Source: Polluticaenibacter yanchengensis
Lineage (GTDB): Bacteria; Bacteroidota; Bacteroidia; Chitinophagales; Chitinophagaceae
Length of the DNA stretch: 64,000 nucleotides
Assembly: GCA_027854065.1 (NCBI GenBank)
Contig: JAQGEF010000016.1
Coordinates: 30,974-94,973, forward strand
Reading direction: 5' to 3'
Below the pieces are notes generated by a model. The model searched no databases. It saw only the letters and a program-made list of their open reading frames with translations, and was not told the origin of the DNA. Position 1 is the stretch's first letter, and every line of letters begins with the position of its first letter. Position numbers and translations under genes: made by a program. Shown piece by piece: positions 51,440 through 61,220 of this stretch.

Positions 51440-52807
51440 TTAATCAGCAAATGAACTTGCTGCTTTGGATGGATCTGCTTTAGTTTTTGTTACAAAATCA
51501 TTTGCAGAATTATTGGTATCCTGTAAAATTCTGCGACCAGAAACAGTTCTTTTTGTTTTTCTTACAATAGATTCTGAAGAATACTGACCTGATGTATTAT
51601 TGGTAGGGCCTGCATCTAAGCTAGTTGGCATACGCTTAGGCACGCGACTACTGGCTGTTGAGTGCTGAATTTCCACGGCATCTATTACTTTAGTTTTAGC
51701 AACCTGAATATATAAATCTGAAGCCGCAGTTGGTGCAGATGTTAACGTTGGTAATTGATAGTACTTATAACTATTCAGATTTGTTTCTTTGAAAATAACA
51801 TAAGCATCTCTACCGGTAGCATCTAATACAAGATCCCTGTTTGCTGTAGAGAACAATACTTTTACATTAGGAACTGCCGGATTATCAACATCCCATTTGT
51901 ACGGAGTGTAACTGGTACCGGCAGCATTGGCCTGAGCTTCCAGATAAGCGCCCATATAAACTTCAAAGTCAGCATTCGCTAAATTAACGGTTAAAGTAGG
52001 GTCAGTTATTCCCTGGGTTAAACCATCAGCCATAACATATGGTCCTGTATGATCTAATGCGGTTTGCGCAAGAATAATGCTTTTTCCCGGCTCTACAGGA
52101 TAAGTGGTACCTGTACCTGGAATCATGAAAAGGTTCTTAAGATAAACATAATCATCGTTAGGGTTTGTACTGGACATTCCGTATGACTGGGCCCAATCGT
52201 ATTGACCAAGAGTTGTAAATCCGGCCTTACCACCACTTGTATTATTATTTACCCCTATCACCTGACCGAAGTACATGCTGTCCGCATATAATGTTTTATT
52301 TGAATTGTTGTAAAATTCAATAAACTGGTCTCTGAAAGAAGCGCCCCTGGCTGTATTTGAGCCCGAATAATAAACCTGTTTTATTACCCAGTCGCCAATT
52401 GTTCCTGCTTCCAGTGTGAGTGTAAAACTTTTATTGGTAGCACTAATCACCTGCTGGCTTAAGTTGCCGTTAAACACGACATCTTCATCTACATAAGTAC
52501 CGCTAAGCTGAGTATAGTCGGTCGCATTGATCGTAATAGAAGCTGTTACTGTATAAGAACCTGGTGCAACGCTTTCAAAAACAGCCACACCACTTTCATT
52601 CGTTAAGGCTTCTTTTTCCACATTATTCTGTTGATTAACGATTTTTACTTTTGCCCCTTTCTTAGGTAATTCTAACTCCGCTACATCATCCTGAAATTTA
52701 ACGTGGAAAGATAAATCAACAGGTTGCACAAAATCTCCGAGGTCTTTTTTACTACATCCAAATAATAAAAGGCTTAAAACAGCACTTATCGATAACAGTT
52801 TTTTCAT
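51440..52807 (-). CDS. DUF4876-type surface lipoprotein
   Basis: A 455-residue lipoprotein (LSLLLFGCSKKD, acylated Cys18). Residues about 30-120 look like a carboxypeptidase-regulatory/Ig-like domain (AKVKIVNQQNNVEKEALTNESGVAVFESVAPGSYTVTASI). The remaining 300 residues fit DUF4876, with FIEFYNNSNKTLYADSMYFGQ, a segment resembling lamin-tail-type strands, and WDVDNPAVPNVKVLFS. The ATG at 52807 is chosen for the signal peptide; another in-frame ATG lies three codons earlier. It sits in the SusD position behind a TonB receptor and may be the surface ligand-binding partner (inference). Confidence 0.75.
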   Translation of the reverse strand: MKKLLSISAVLSLLLFGCSKKDLGDFVQPVDLSFHVKFQDDVAELELPKKGAKVKIVNQQNNVEKEALTNESGVAVFESVAPGSYTVTASITINATDYTQLSGTYVDEDVVFNGNLSQQVISATNKSFTLTLEAGTIGDWVIKQVYYSGSNTARGASFRDQFIEFYNNSNKTLYADSMYFGQVIGVNNNTSGGKAGFTTLGQYDWAQSYGMSSTNPNDDYVYLKNLFMIPGTGTTYPVEPGKSIILAQTALDHTGPYVMADGLTQGITDPTLTVNLANADFEVYMGAYLEAQANAAGTSYTPYKWDVDNPAVPNVKVLFSTANRDLVLDATGRDAYVIFKETNLNSYKYYQLPTLTSAPTAASDLYIQVAKTKVIDAVEIQHSTASSRVPKRMPTSLDAGPTNNTSGQYSSESIVRKTKRTVSGRRILQDTNNSANDFVTKTKADPSKAASSFAD

Positions 52808-52827
52808 TCTCGTCATATTTAAAAAAG

Positions 52828-55569
52828 TTAAAACTTATAGTTAATGCCCGCTGTAATACTAACCGGGGAATTGTAGGTTACATACGAATTGTTGGTTGGA
52901 TTGTACCTCTCAGGTTGCAGGTTCAGGAAATTATAAACACTTAAGGTTACTCTCAGTTTGTTTTTAATTTCTTTGGCTACACGCAGGTTAAGTACCGTGT
53001 AAATAAACGCCCTGTTACTAAATGTTTCATCATAACTATCGAGCGTTAAGTAATTATAATCGTCATTTGCAGGGTCAAACTTGGTGATGGCATGATATTC
53101 CATGTTTTTATCTAAATAGCCGATTGGTACCCTGGAGTCATTAAGTGTTTTGCTTTTGGTGGCCCAATAAACATCACCAACAATAGTAAATATTAATCCA
53201 AGTTTAGGTATATGGGTATCACTACTGAATTTACTCATGATATTCCAGTTTTCATATACTTTGGATTTATAAACACCATACCAGGCTTTTCTACCCGCAT
53301 TGATGTAGCTGTCACTTACCTTTTTTACATTCTGATCACTTTCTCCGACATCAGATTTTGCATACATGAAAGAGGTGGAAGTGGTAAAGCTGGTCTTAAT
53401 AGCATTGATTTTAGGGCTTATCAGCATCCATTCTAATGATAAATTGTTGGAACGCCCTCCATTGGTAACGACAGAATATGCCGCAGCTGAATAAATGGCA
53501 GAGTCTCCTGATGGCCAGTAGGTGATATTACCATCATTACTCAGCATATAGTTGAACTTAGGAAGGGTCAGCGGCATGAATTTACTATAACTGTTAAACA
53601 TGTTTTTGTCCATTTTATAGGAAGCAAATACAGAGGTCGACCATCTATGTTTGTTATATCTCAGGCCAGTTTCAAACTGTTGTGAGGAACTTGCTTTTAA
53701 GTTTTGATTGGCAACTTCCTGTTTTTGAGTATATACCAGGTAAAGACTTTTAGATTGAATGCCGTTGCCATTATATAATTCAAGTAAAGGAATGTCAATC
53801 CATGCAGGTGCAGGGTATCTGTGAGCCAGCGATGGCGATTTTGTAGATACGCCGTATGATAAACTCCACGACAGATCTTTATTCAGAGGTAAACTAAAAT
53901 TCATCCTGGGATTAAAGTTGCCCATCCCATTTTGTATATTGTAACGTAGCCCAATATTTGCTTTTAACAATTTAAGACCGATTGGTACACTCATATTGTT
54001 TTGTAAGTAGAAGCCAAACGAGTGGAGATTAAGTTCATTGTCCCTGTATTGATAAGGTCTCGGGTTTTGATTCGCCAATTGGACCCATCTAGGTCTGTCA
54101 GCAACAACTACAATGCCCGGGCCATTATTAGTGGTGAAATTATAGTCGGTGCCATACGTTACAGAAGTGACAACATTTCCTAATGAGAAGTTGAATCCAC
54201 TATTGATGGTAGCACTCGCATTTATAGGAATACCAATGATTCTTTCCTCAGCTAAATACGCTCCCGGTAAAAAGAAGCCTTCGTACCAGCCGGTAGTATC
54301 TTTATTGGCGACCCCCTTTGGAAGTTGATTTAAGTAGGATTGATTATAGGTATCCTGGTAAGCTCTGCTAAAACTCAGGTTAATATTTGTCGGGTTAAAG
54401 TTTTTTCGTAAAGATTTTATAGACATTCTGTTACTAACGGAAAAACTGTGTCTTTTAGAGTAGGTCATGTAACCTCTGTCATCATCAGGGTCCTCTTTAA
54501 CATCATCTAAATACTTGCTGAAATCAACGGTTAAAGTATTTTTTATTCTACCAGAGAGTTCTGCGGTCCACATCGCAGTAGTGCTCAACCTGTTAAAAGA
54601 CTTCACTTTATCCCTCGGATCTTTATTACTGTTTAAATAACTAACGCTCATGTTGAATGCGCCTAGTTTTTTTGCATTTGGTATAACAAACCCTTTGGAT
54701 AAGGAAAATTCGGTAGAGCCCGCATTGATTCTTGTATTTAGCTGCCATGGTGTTTTGCCGGCCTGTCTTTTAATAATAACAGCTCCGCTCGTAAGTTCAC
54801 CATATTCAGCGGGTGCCACCCCGGTAATGACCTCGATGCTCTCAATATTATCTACATTTAGATCTCTTAGATCCATCCCTTGAAACGCAACATCGAATGA
54901 ACCCTCATTTCTACTGCTCAAAATACTTGATGCCATGCCGTGTATGGACATGCTCCTGTTTTGCATATTGCCGTCATTACTCAATCTGATACCATCTACA
55001 ATAATAGCGGCACCCAAAGAGTTTGTCATGGCATAATTGCCTGTAGCGACGGTCCTTAATGTTAATGTTTGCGGATTCTGTAATTGTGGTGGTAAAGATG
55101 ACTTTCCCGGCAGGTTATTTAATATCTCACCCAGGCTGAATGCCTGGATCTGCTCTATCGCCTCTTTATCAAATACAATCGATGAAGGAGTGATGCTGTT
55201 TTTTCTTACAGGTACAACTTCTACATTATCAAGCGATAAGCTATTTTCAATTAATTTGAAAACCTGTAATTTTACAAATTCCTCTTTGGTAAGTTTCTTA
55301 GTAATGGTTTGCTTGCCCACATAACTTACTTCCAGGGTAACCTGGTTTAAATTGGCCGGAATATTGATTTTAAAGACCCCGTCTTTATTAGTAAATGTAC
55401 CAATTTGAAGTTCTGTCAGTTTTATACTGGCAAAAGGAATGGGAGTATTAAGCACATCTATAACCTTCCCGTTAATCGTGTTTGTTTGCGCATTTATTGC
55501 CAGCGGTAATAAAGCCAATGACAATGTTATATATATGAATAAGCAAAATGCTTTATTTAATTTGACCAC
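52828..55569 (-). CDS. TonB-dependent receptor with N-terminal CarboxypepD-like domain
   Basis: Outer-membrane transporter of 913 residues. The signal peptide ends LPLAINAQ. A carboxypeptidase-regulatory-like domain follows (TINGKVIDVLNTPIPFASIKL ... NLNQVTLEVSYVGKQTI), then a plug with LGEILNNLPGKSSLPP and IESIEVITGVAPAEYGELTSGAVIIKRQ, and a large barrel ending YNSPVSITAGINYKF. The frame appears to start with GTG at 55569, since no earlier ATG in frame starts the signal peptide better. It heads a three-gene operon with a DUF4876 lipoprotein and a second barrel protein, arranged like a SusCD-type uptake system without SusD. Cargo unknown. Confidence 0.9.
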   Translation of the reverse strand: MVKLNKAFCLFIYITLSLALLPLAINAQTNTINGKVIDVLNTPIPFASIKLTELQIGTFTNKDGVFKINIPANLNQVTLEVSYVGKQTITKKLTKEEFVKLQVFKLIENSLSLDNVEVVPVRKNSITPSSIVFDKEAIEQIQAFSLGEILNNLPGKSSLPPQLQNPQTLTLRTVATGNYAMTNSLGAAIIVDGIRLSNDGNMQNRSMSIHGMASSILSSRNEGSFDVAFQGMDLRDLNVDNIESIEVITGVAPAEYGELTSGAVIIKRQAGKTPWQLNTRINAGSTEFSLSKGFVIPNAKKLGAFNMSVSYLNSNKDPRDKVKSFNRLSTTAMWTAELSGRIKNTLTVDFSKYLDDVKEDPDDDRGYMTYSKRHSFSVSNRMSIKSLRKNFNPTNINLSFSRAYQDTYNQSYLNQLPKGVANKDTTGWYEGFFLPGAYLAEERIIGIPINASATINSGFNFSLGNVVTSVTYGTDYNFTTNNGPGIVVVADRPRWVQLANQNPRPYQYRDNELNLHSFGFYLQNNMSVPIGLKLLKANIGLRYNIQNGMGNFNPRMNFSLPLNKDLSWSLSYGVSTKSPSLAHRYPAPAWIDIPLLELYNGNGIQSKSLYLVYTQKQEVANQNLKASSSQQFETGLRYNKHRWSTSVFASYKMDKNMFNSYSKFMPLTLPKFNYMLSNDGNITYWPSGDSAIYSAAAYSVVTNGGRSNNLSLEWMLISPKINAIKTSFTTSTSFMYAKSDVGESDQNVKKVSDSYINAGRKAWYGVYKSKVYENWNIMSKFSSDTHIPKLGLIFTIVGDVYWATKSKTLNDSRVPIGYLDKNMEYHAITKFDPANDDYNYLTLDSYDETFSNRAFIYTVLNLRVAKEIKNKLRVTLSVYNFLNLQPERYNPTNNSYVTYNSPVSITAGINYKF

Positions 55570-55778
55570 TTAAATTATACAATTTCTGTGTTTAGAAAGA
55601 TTAAGAATTTGCAAAATTTAAATTTTATAAATGAATGGGTTTTCTATTTTGGTAAATATGTTTACTAATTCGGGAAATTTTTATTAAAAATTTGGTGATA
55701 TTATTTATGATTTACATGTAGAGGTAGATGGGCTGATACTCGTTGATATCTCTTCTTTGCCGGAAATGATTAATAAAA

Positions 55779-55818
55779 AAGCAACCATTATAATCTCTTT
55801 TGATTACAACGGTTGCTT
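55779..55818 (-). terminator. Terminator of the serine hydrolase gene
   Basis: Stem AAGCAACC/GGTTGCTT extended by imperfect AT pairs with a T-rich loop, 25 bases beyond the stop of the minus-strand hydrolase gene. Confidence 0.7.
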
Positions 55819-55842
55819 GTATGTGTTATTCTTAATACGATC

Positions 55843-57399
55843 TTACTTCCTTACAAAATTCAAATCCTGGAAATCAAAACTGAAATCAGTCATAGGAGAA
55901 AAAGCGTCAATAGTAAAGCTGGTTGCTTTATTGTTTTCATTTAACTGGAATCTCACAAACGCATCAGCATCAAAACTGCGGTCATCCCATTTAATAACAT
56001 AGGTGTTTGCTTCATAATAAAACAGTTCTCCTTTCAGTCTTGGACTTTTAGCAGATTTGAAAAAAAGATGATTACCTGTTTGTTCAATAATTACCTCTCC
56101 GATAAGTAAATCCGTATAAGTACCAGGGTAAGGAGTGTGATTAGCCTTTCCGCTTTTAAGAGCGTTTTCAGCAAGTTTACTATATATCGGGTTCACAGCC
56201 TTTTCGGTTTCCTCCCTTTGTTGTATCTGGCGCTTATTAAACTCTGCGACACGGTTTTGTCCGGTAATTCCCAAATAAGCATCTTTAATAGTGTATGAAA
56301 TAGAATTAAAAGCCAGGCCGGATTGCTGATTGGTTAATACTATAATACCCAACCCAAGTTCAGGGAACAACACAGTTTGAGTAACGCAACCCGCCAAACC
56401 TCCCGTATGCGTCACTTGCTTATAACCTTTTACATCACTCACCTGCCAGCCTAAAGCGTAACCTGAAAAGTGCGTATTATAGGGAGGCATTATTTTTTTT
56501 ACAGGAATATTAGAAACCGGGGCATGCATCTCAACACATTGTTCAGTACTGAAAATTTGTTGATTGTTTATTTTACCCGAATTCAATTGTAATATCGCCC
56601 ATTTACTCATGTCCACTACATTACTTACCAATCCACCTGCTGCATTAACCACAGGGTTCCAATCAAATCTTACAGGTAATAATTTGTTTTCGTAAGGCGC
56701 ATGGCCGGTTATGATATTGCTTTTATCCCTTACCCGGTTCAGTGATACAGCAGATTCTTTCATTCCTGCAGGTTGCAGAATTCTCGTCTCTACAAAATCT
56801 TCCCAGCTTTGCCCGGACACTTTAGCCACGATCTCACCGGCTATCATGTACATCACATTATTATAGGTATATTTTGTTCTGAAAGGAGAATTTTCTTTCA
56901 GGAAACGGACATTATGAATAATTTCCTGCTTGGAAATACTACCCGAATCCGGCCAGAACATCAGGTCACCGGCACCCAATCCCAGGCCGGTCCTGTGACT
57001 AAGCAAATCTCTGATCGTCACTTCCTGCGTCACATAAGGATTGTACATTTTAAAGTATGGAATATAATCCACAACCTTATCCTCCCACCTGATCTTCTTC
57101 TCATCTACCAGGATTGCCAATGCCGCCGCCGTAAAAGCTTTACTATGACTGGCCACGCCAAACAAAGTATGTTCATTTACTTTTTCGTTAGACACAATTG
57201 AGCGGACACCGTAGCCCTTCGCATGGATCAAAACGTTGTCCTTTACAACACCAACCGCAATGCCCGGAACATTAAAAGTTTTAAGCGTCAAAGCGACCAC
57301 AGAATCAATTTGTGCGCTGGTAATAGGAGGTGTTTTTTGTGCATAAGTAAAATTAGCAGCCAATAAGCCCGCAGCTAGTATCCATTTTGTATATCCCAT
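55843..57399 (-). CDS. Beta-lactamase class C-like serine hydrolase
   Basis: An exported 518-residue penicillin-binding/esterase-type enzyme with a signal peptide (WILAAGLLAANFTYAQ). The catalytic SxxK is S84-H-S-K87 (FGVASHSKAFTAA), the tyrosine motif is in FRTKYTYNNVMYMIAGE, and the third box is HTGG (KQVTHTGGLAG). A C-terminal domain of about 100 residues (TYTDLLIGEVIIEQTGNHLFFKS) resembles DUF3471. This architecture fits D-aminopeptidase or esterase relatives rather than a resistance beta-lactamase. The polysaccharide deacetylase gene ends three bases upstream, so both share a transcript and may act on the envelope. Confidence 0.88.
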   Translation of the reverse strand: MGYTKWILAAGLLAANFTYAQKTPPITSAQIDSVVALTLKTFNVPGIAVGVVKDNVLIHAKGYGVRSIVSNEKVNEHTLFGVASHSKAFTAAALAILVDEKKIRWEDKVVDYIPYFKMYNPYVTQEVTIRDLLSHRTGLGLGAGDLMFWPDSGSISKQEIIHNVRFLKENSPFRTKYTYNNVMYMIAGEIVAKVSGQSWEDFVETRILQPAGMKESAVSLNRVRDKSNIITGHAPYENKLLPVRFDWNPVVNAAGGLVSNVVDMSKWAILQLNSGKINNQQIFSTEQCVEMHAPVSNIPVKKIMPPYNTHFSGYALGWQVSDVKGYKQVTHTGGLAGCVTQTVLFPELGLGIIVLTNQQSGLAFNSISYTIKDAYLGITGQNRVAEFNKRQIQQREETEKAVNPIYSKLAENALKSGKANHTPYPGTYTDLLIGEVIIEQTGNHLFFKSAKSPRLKGELFYYEANTYVIKWDDRSFDADAFVRFQLNENNKATSFTIDAFSPMTDFSFDFQDLNFVRK

Positions 57400-57402
57400 A
57401 AT

Positions 57403-58032
57403 TTAATCTTTAATTGTAACAGCCTGAAATTTATTAGCTGCTAACCATTCCAACGTTAAAGGTAATGCAACTTTCAATCTCTCAAAAGCTTTTTCACTAT
57501 CGTGAAAAACAATGATACTGCCACTTTTCGTATATTTTTTTACATAATCAAAACACTGTTGCCCCTTAAGGCTTTGGTCGAAATCACCGGTTAAAACAGA
57601 CCACATCACAATTTTGCCCTGGCTAAATTCATTCCTGTAAAACAGTGCCTGGCTACGCTTTATTCTTCCATACGGAGGTCTGAAAAGCAAAGAATCAATA
57701 TGTTGCTGGGCATCTATAATATTACCCGCATATCTTTCCATACTTGTTTTAAAACCGTTCAAATGATTCATCGTATGGTTACCTGCCGCATGTCCCTCCT
57801 CCAAAATCCTTTTATAAATATGCGGATATTCAACCACGTTTTTCCCGATACAAAAGAAAGTCCCTTTCATATTGTACGCTTTAAGACAATCTAAAACAAA
57901 CGGCGTAACAATCGGGTGAGGGCCGTCATCGAAAGTCAGAAATACTTCGTTATCTGCATTCGGGAATTCCCAAATTAAGTTGGGCGGCATAATAGCCCGT
58001 ACATACCAGGGCGCATTTTTAGCAAATAACAT
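57403..58032 (-). CDS. Polysaccharide deacetylase family protein
   Basis: A 209-residue NodB-homology (CE4) protein. Motif 1 is FLTFDDGPHP with the catalytic Asp and metal Asp, motif 2 is HAAGNHTMNH with the metal histidines, and motif 3 is FRPPYGR. Deacetylates N-acetylated glycans such as peptidoglycan or chitin-like chains. No clear signal peptide is seen; the N-terminus is short (MLFAKNAPWYVRAIMPPNLIW). First gene of the unit with the serine hydrolase. The exact substrate is open. Confidence 0.92.
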   Translation of the reverse strand: MLFAKNAPWYVRAIMPPNLIWEFPNADNEVFLTFDDGPHPIVTPFVLDCLKAYNMKGTFFCIGKNVVEYPHIYKRILEEGHAAGNHTMNHLNGFKTSMERYAGNIIDAQQHIDSLLFRPPYGRIKRSQALFYRNEFSQGKIVMWSVLTGDFDQSLKGQQCFDYVKKYTKSGSIIVFHDSEKAFERLKVALPLTLEWLAANKFQAVTIKD

Positions 58033-58130
58033 GTTTCACAATTAAATAAAGTACAGTTGCTAAGGTAAGCGTTATCAGTCAGATTTGATTTCGATAAAAA
58101 AGACGGAAGTGTACCGGGATGACTATAAAT

Positions 58131-58160
58131 AAAAACAGGCAGCCTTTAAAGAGCTGCCTG
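58131..58160 (-). terminator. Terminator of lysS
   Basis: Stem CAGGCAGC/GCTGCCTG with a loop around TTTAAAG and a TTTTTATTT tail on the minus strand. Confidence 0.85.
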
Positions 58161-58181
58161 GTATAAGTAGAAAACTGTTTT

Positions 58182-59708
58182 TTATTTATTGTCCCATACT
58201 TCCGGGCGCATTTGCGGGAAGAATAACACATCCTGGATACTCGGTTGGTTAGTCATCAGCATCACCAAACGGTCGATGCCAATACCAATACCGCTGGTAG
58301 GCGGCATCCCATATTCCAGTGCACGCAAGAAATCATAATCAATAAACATCGCTTCGTCATCGCCACGCTCCATCAATTTAATCTGTTCTTCAAAACGCTC
58401 ACGTTGGTCAATCGGGTCATTCAACTCGCTGTATGCATTGGCAATTTCCTTACCATTCACCATTAACTCAAAACGTTCAACCAAGCCTTCTTTACTACGG
58501 TGCTTTTTAGTTAAAGGACTCATTTCTATCGGGTAGTCAATAATAAAAGTAGGTTGAGTATAAGTATGCTCACTGGTAGCACCGAAAATTTCATCAATCA
58601 GTTTTCCCTTACCAATGGTAGGAGGAACATCAATTTTCAGTTGCTTACAAACATCACGTAAACCAGCCTCATCTAAATTGCTGACATCAAAACCACTGTT
58701 TTCTTTAATAGCATCATGAATACTGATACGTTTAAAAGGCGCTTTAAAGTTGATGATTTTATCACCCACAGGTACCTCTGTAGTACCATGTAAAGCAATA
58801 GCTATTTTTTCAAACAGTTGCTCTGTCACTTCCATCATCCAGAAATAATCCTTATAAGCAGTGTACCATTCCAGTACGGTAAATTCCGGGTTATGGGTAC
58901 GGTCCATACCTTCATTACGGAAGTTACGGCTGAATTCATAAACCCAGTCAAAACCACCTACAACCAATCGCTTTAAGTAAAGTTCATTAGCTATACGCAG
59001 GTAAAAAGGAACATCCAGAGCATTATGGTGCGTAATAAACGGACGTGCAGCAGCGCCACCAGGAATACTTTGCAATACAGGCGTATCTACTTCAATCGCA
59101 CCTTGTCCATTTAAGAAATCACGAATCGTATTGACCAGTTTCGTACGTTTAATAAACGTCTCCTTTATGCTAGGATTTACAATCAAATCTGCATAACGCT
59201 GACGATATTTAAATTCCGGGTCAGATACTTCGTCAAAAGCAGTACCGTCATCCAGGCGTTTAACAACCGGTAAAGGTTTTAAACTCTTTGCCAGTAACGT
59301 TATCGTTTTCGTGTGCAAGCTCACTTCACCCGTTTTGGTAATAAAAGCGTAACCGGTAGCACCAATAAAGTCACCCAGGTCCAAACCACGTTTTACTAAA
59401 TTATCGAAGTAACTTTTATCCTCCTCAGGGCATATTTCATCACGCTTCACGTAAAGTTGAAAAATACCCTTGCTATCTTGAATTTTTATAAAAAATACCT
59501 TACCCTTGTCGTTAATACTCATTACACGACCTGCCACACATACGTCGGCATACTCTTCTTTTCTCTCTTCGGTATAGCCATTTTTAATGTCTGCCGAATA
59601 GTTGTTAACAGGGTACAATGGTGCCGGATATGGTTCAATACCTTGTTCTTTCAAGGCATCCAGTTTCTGGCGACGGATGATTTCCTGTTCGCTTAATTGC
59701 TGACTCAT
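58182..59708 (-). CDS. lysS: Lysyl-tRNA synthetase, class II
   Basis: Charges tRNA-Lys; 508 residues, normal. The N-terminal OB-fold anticodon-binding domain covers about residues 55-160 (VCVAGRVMSINDKGKVFFIKIQDSKGIFQLYV). The class II catalytic core has motif 2 FSRNFRNEGMDRTHNPEFT near residue 263 and motif 3 PPTSGIGIGIDRLVML near residue 485. A near-perfect promoter lies upstream. Confidence 0.98.
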   Translation of the reverse strand: MSQQLSEQEIIRRQKLDALKEQGIEPYPAPLYPVNNYSADIKNGYTEERKEEYADVCVAGRVMSINDKGKVFFIKIQDSKGIFQLYVKRDEICPEEDKSYFDNLVKRGLDLGDFIGATGYAFITKTGEVSLHTKTITLLAKSLKPLPVVKRLDDGTAFDEVSDPEFKYRQRYADLIVNPSIKETFIKRTKLVNTIRDFLNGQGAIEVDTPVLQSIPGGAAARPFITHHNALDVPFYLRIANELYLKRLVVGGFDWVYEFSRNFRNEGMDRTHNPEFTVLEWYTAYKDYFWMMEVTEQLFEKIAIALHGTTEVPVGDKIINFKAPFKRISIHDAIKENSGFDVSNLDEAGLRDVCKQLKIDVPPTIGKGKLIDEIFGATSEHTYTQPTFIIDYPIEMSPLTKKHRSKEGLVERFELMVNGKEIANAYSELNDPIDQRERFEEQIKLMERGDDEAMFIDYDFLRALEYGMPPTSGIGIGIDRLVMLMTNQPSIQDVLFFPQMRPEVWDNK

Positions 59709-59757
59709 ATTGATTATTATCTAAAATATAATGATTGCTTTATAAAAAAGCTGCGTG

Positions 59758-59786
59758 CAAAGGTAAGGCATCAGCGTAAATAGTAA
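59758..59786 (-). promoter_or_regulatory. Promoter of lysS
   Basis: The minus-strand -7 box TACCTTTG (59758-59765) matches TAnnTTTG. TTTA at 59783-59786 stands near the -33 position. The box is about 50 bases before the start codon. Confidence 0.55.
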
Positions 59787-60148
59787 AAGAATTTTGAAAA
59801 GCGATTGATTATAAATCTGTTTAAGCAAATGAAGTATTTCTGTTACCTGTTTTGTTTAGGGGCAGTTAATACGCTGTCACAATTGAAATGTGATGTATCA
59901 ATTCTAAAAAATCATTGGGACTCTTCAAATCAGACTTAATAGTTGTTCATATATGTCGTTATAATCCGGCAATCTTATGCTGTTTTCTCACTGCAGCGCA
60001 GCAAAATCTTTGTAGCATCGCCAACATATTACACCCTTGCAGAATGTAGATCACACCAAAGTTTTTAAGTGTAAAAACAACAATTATAATTCCTTTATAT
60101 TATCTTGTGTTGGTTTTATATTATTCTACGCTTGTAATATCCATTGTT
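59787..60148. other. Intergenic stretch, about 360 bases
   Basis: Between divergent lysS and the oxidoreductase gene. AT-rich with no repeat copy, no convincing hairpin and no short gene that I can support. Confidence 0.5.
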
Positions 60149-61201
60149 ATGTCAACTAAAATTATCAATGCGGCTATATGCTCCTTTGGTCTGTCCGGAC
60201 GCGTATTTCATGCCCCGTTTTTGCATTATCATCCCGGTTTCAGGTTCTATGCAGTATGGGAACGCTCAGCTAAAAAAGCACAGGAAATATACAGTGATGT
60301 CTTGTCTTATAATACTTATGAAGCCATGCTGGCAGATGAGACAATAGAATTAGTAGTAGTAAATACACCCAATTATACGCATTATGAGTACACACTAAAA
60401 GCATTGGAAGCAGGTAAGCATGTATTAGTAGAGAAACCATTTACCACCACAGTAGAAGAAGCAGAACACCTGGTGAAACTGGCCGGTGAGAAACAATTAA
60501 AACTCGCAGTGTATCACAATAGGCGTTACGACAGTGACTACAAAACGGTCAGGAAAGTATTGGAAGAAGGTTTATTGGGCAACATAGCCGAAGCAGAAAT
60601 TCACTTTGACAGGTTTACAGAAACACTCAGTGTAAAAGCACACAAAGAAACACCAGGCCCGGGCACAGGTAATGTGTACGATCTGGGGTCACATATCATA
60701 GACCAGGCCCTACAATTATTCGGCTGGCCGGATGCGGTCTATGCAGATATCTCAAAAATCAGAAGCATTTCCCGCGTAGACGATTATTTCGAAATTATAT
60801 TATATTATCCGGCATCCAGGGTAAGGTTACATAGCTCAATGGTTTGTAAAGTCCCGTTGCCAGGATATACCTTACAAGGTTCAAAAGGCACTTTTATCAA
60901 ACCAAAAACAAACCTGCAGGAAGAAGCACTGCAGGAAGGAAAGATACCCGTTGGCGATCATTGGGGTGTGGAACCTGAAAAAGACTGGGGAACGATCACA
61001 TACCTGCAAAATGATACATGGGTACAGGAAAAGTTACCGTCATTACAAGGAAACTATATGGCGCTTTTTAGCGGCTTACACCAATACATTACTACAGGAG
61101 AACCCGTAACCGTTACAGGAGAAGATGGCTTAAAAGTCATTAAAATAATAGAAGCGGCATATAAAAGTAGCAACAGCGGCACCAAAATAAAATTGAAGTA
61201 A
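60149..61201 (+). CDS. Gfo/Idh/MocA family oxidoreductase
   Basis: An NAD(P)-dependent sugar/inositol dehydrogenase-type enzyme of 350 residues, cytoplasmic. The Rossmann start is INAAICSFGLSGRVFHAPFL, and the EKP motif GKHVLVEKPFTTT (catalytic Lys) lies near residue 100. YDLGSHIIDQALQLFGWP carries the conserved His. The ATG at 60149 removes a hydrophobic 14-codon extension that does not fit the family. GH43 follows 19 bases after its stop, so it may process a sugar released by that enzyme. Substrate unknown. Confidence 0.9.
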   Translation: MSTKIINAAICSFGLSGRVFHAPFLHYHPGFRFYAVWERSAKKAQEIYSDVLSYNTYEAMLADETIELVVVNTPNYTHYEYTLKALEAGKHVLVEKPFTTTVEEAEHLVKLAGEKQLKLAVYHNRRYDSDYKTVRKVLEEGLLGNIAEAEIHFDRFTETLSVKAHKETPGPGTGNVYDLGSHIIDQALQLFGWPDAVYADISKIRSISRVDDYFEIILYYPASRVRLHSSMVCKVPLPGYTLQGSKGTFIKPKTNLQEEALQEGKIPVGDHWGVEPEKDWGTITYLQNDTWVQEKLPSLQGNYMALFSGLHQYITTGEPVTVTGEDGLKVIKIIEAAYKSSNSGTKIKLK

Positions 61202-61220
61202 AAACTATATTGAAAAACAA

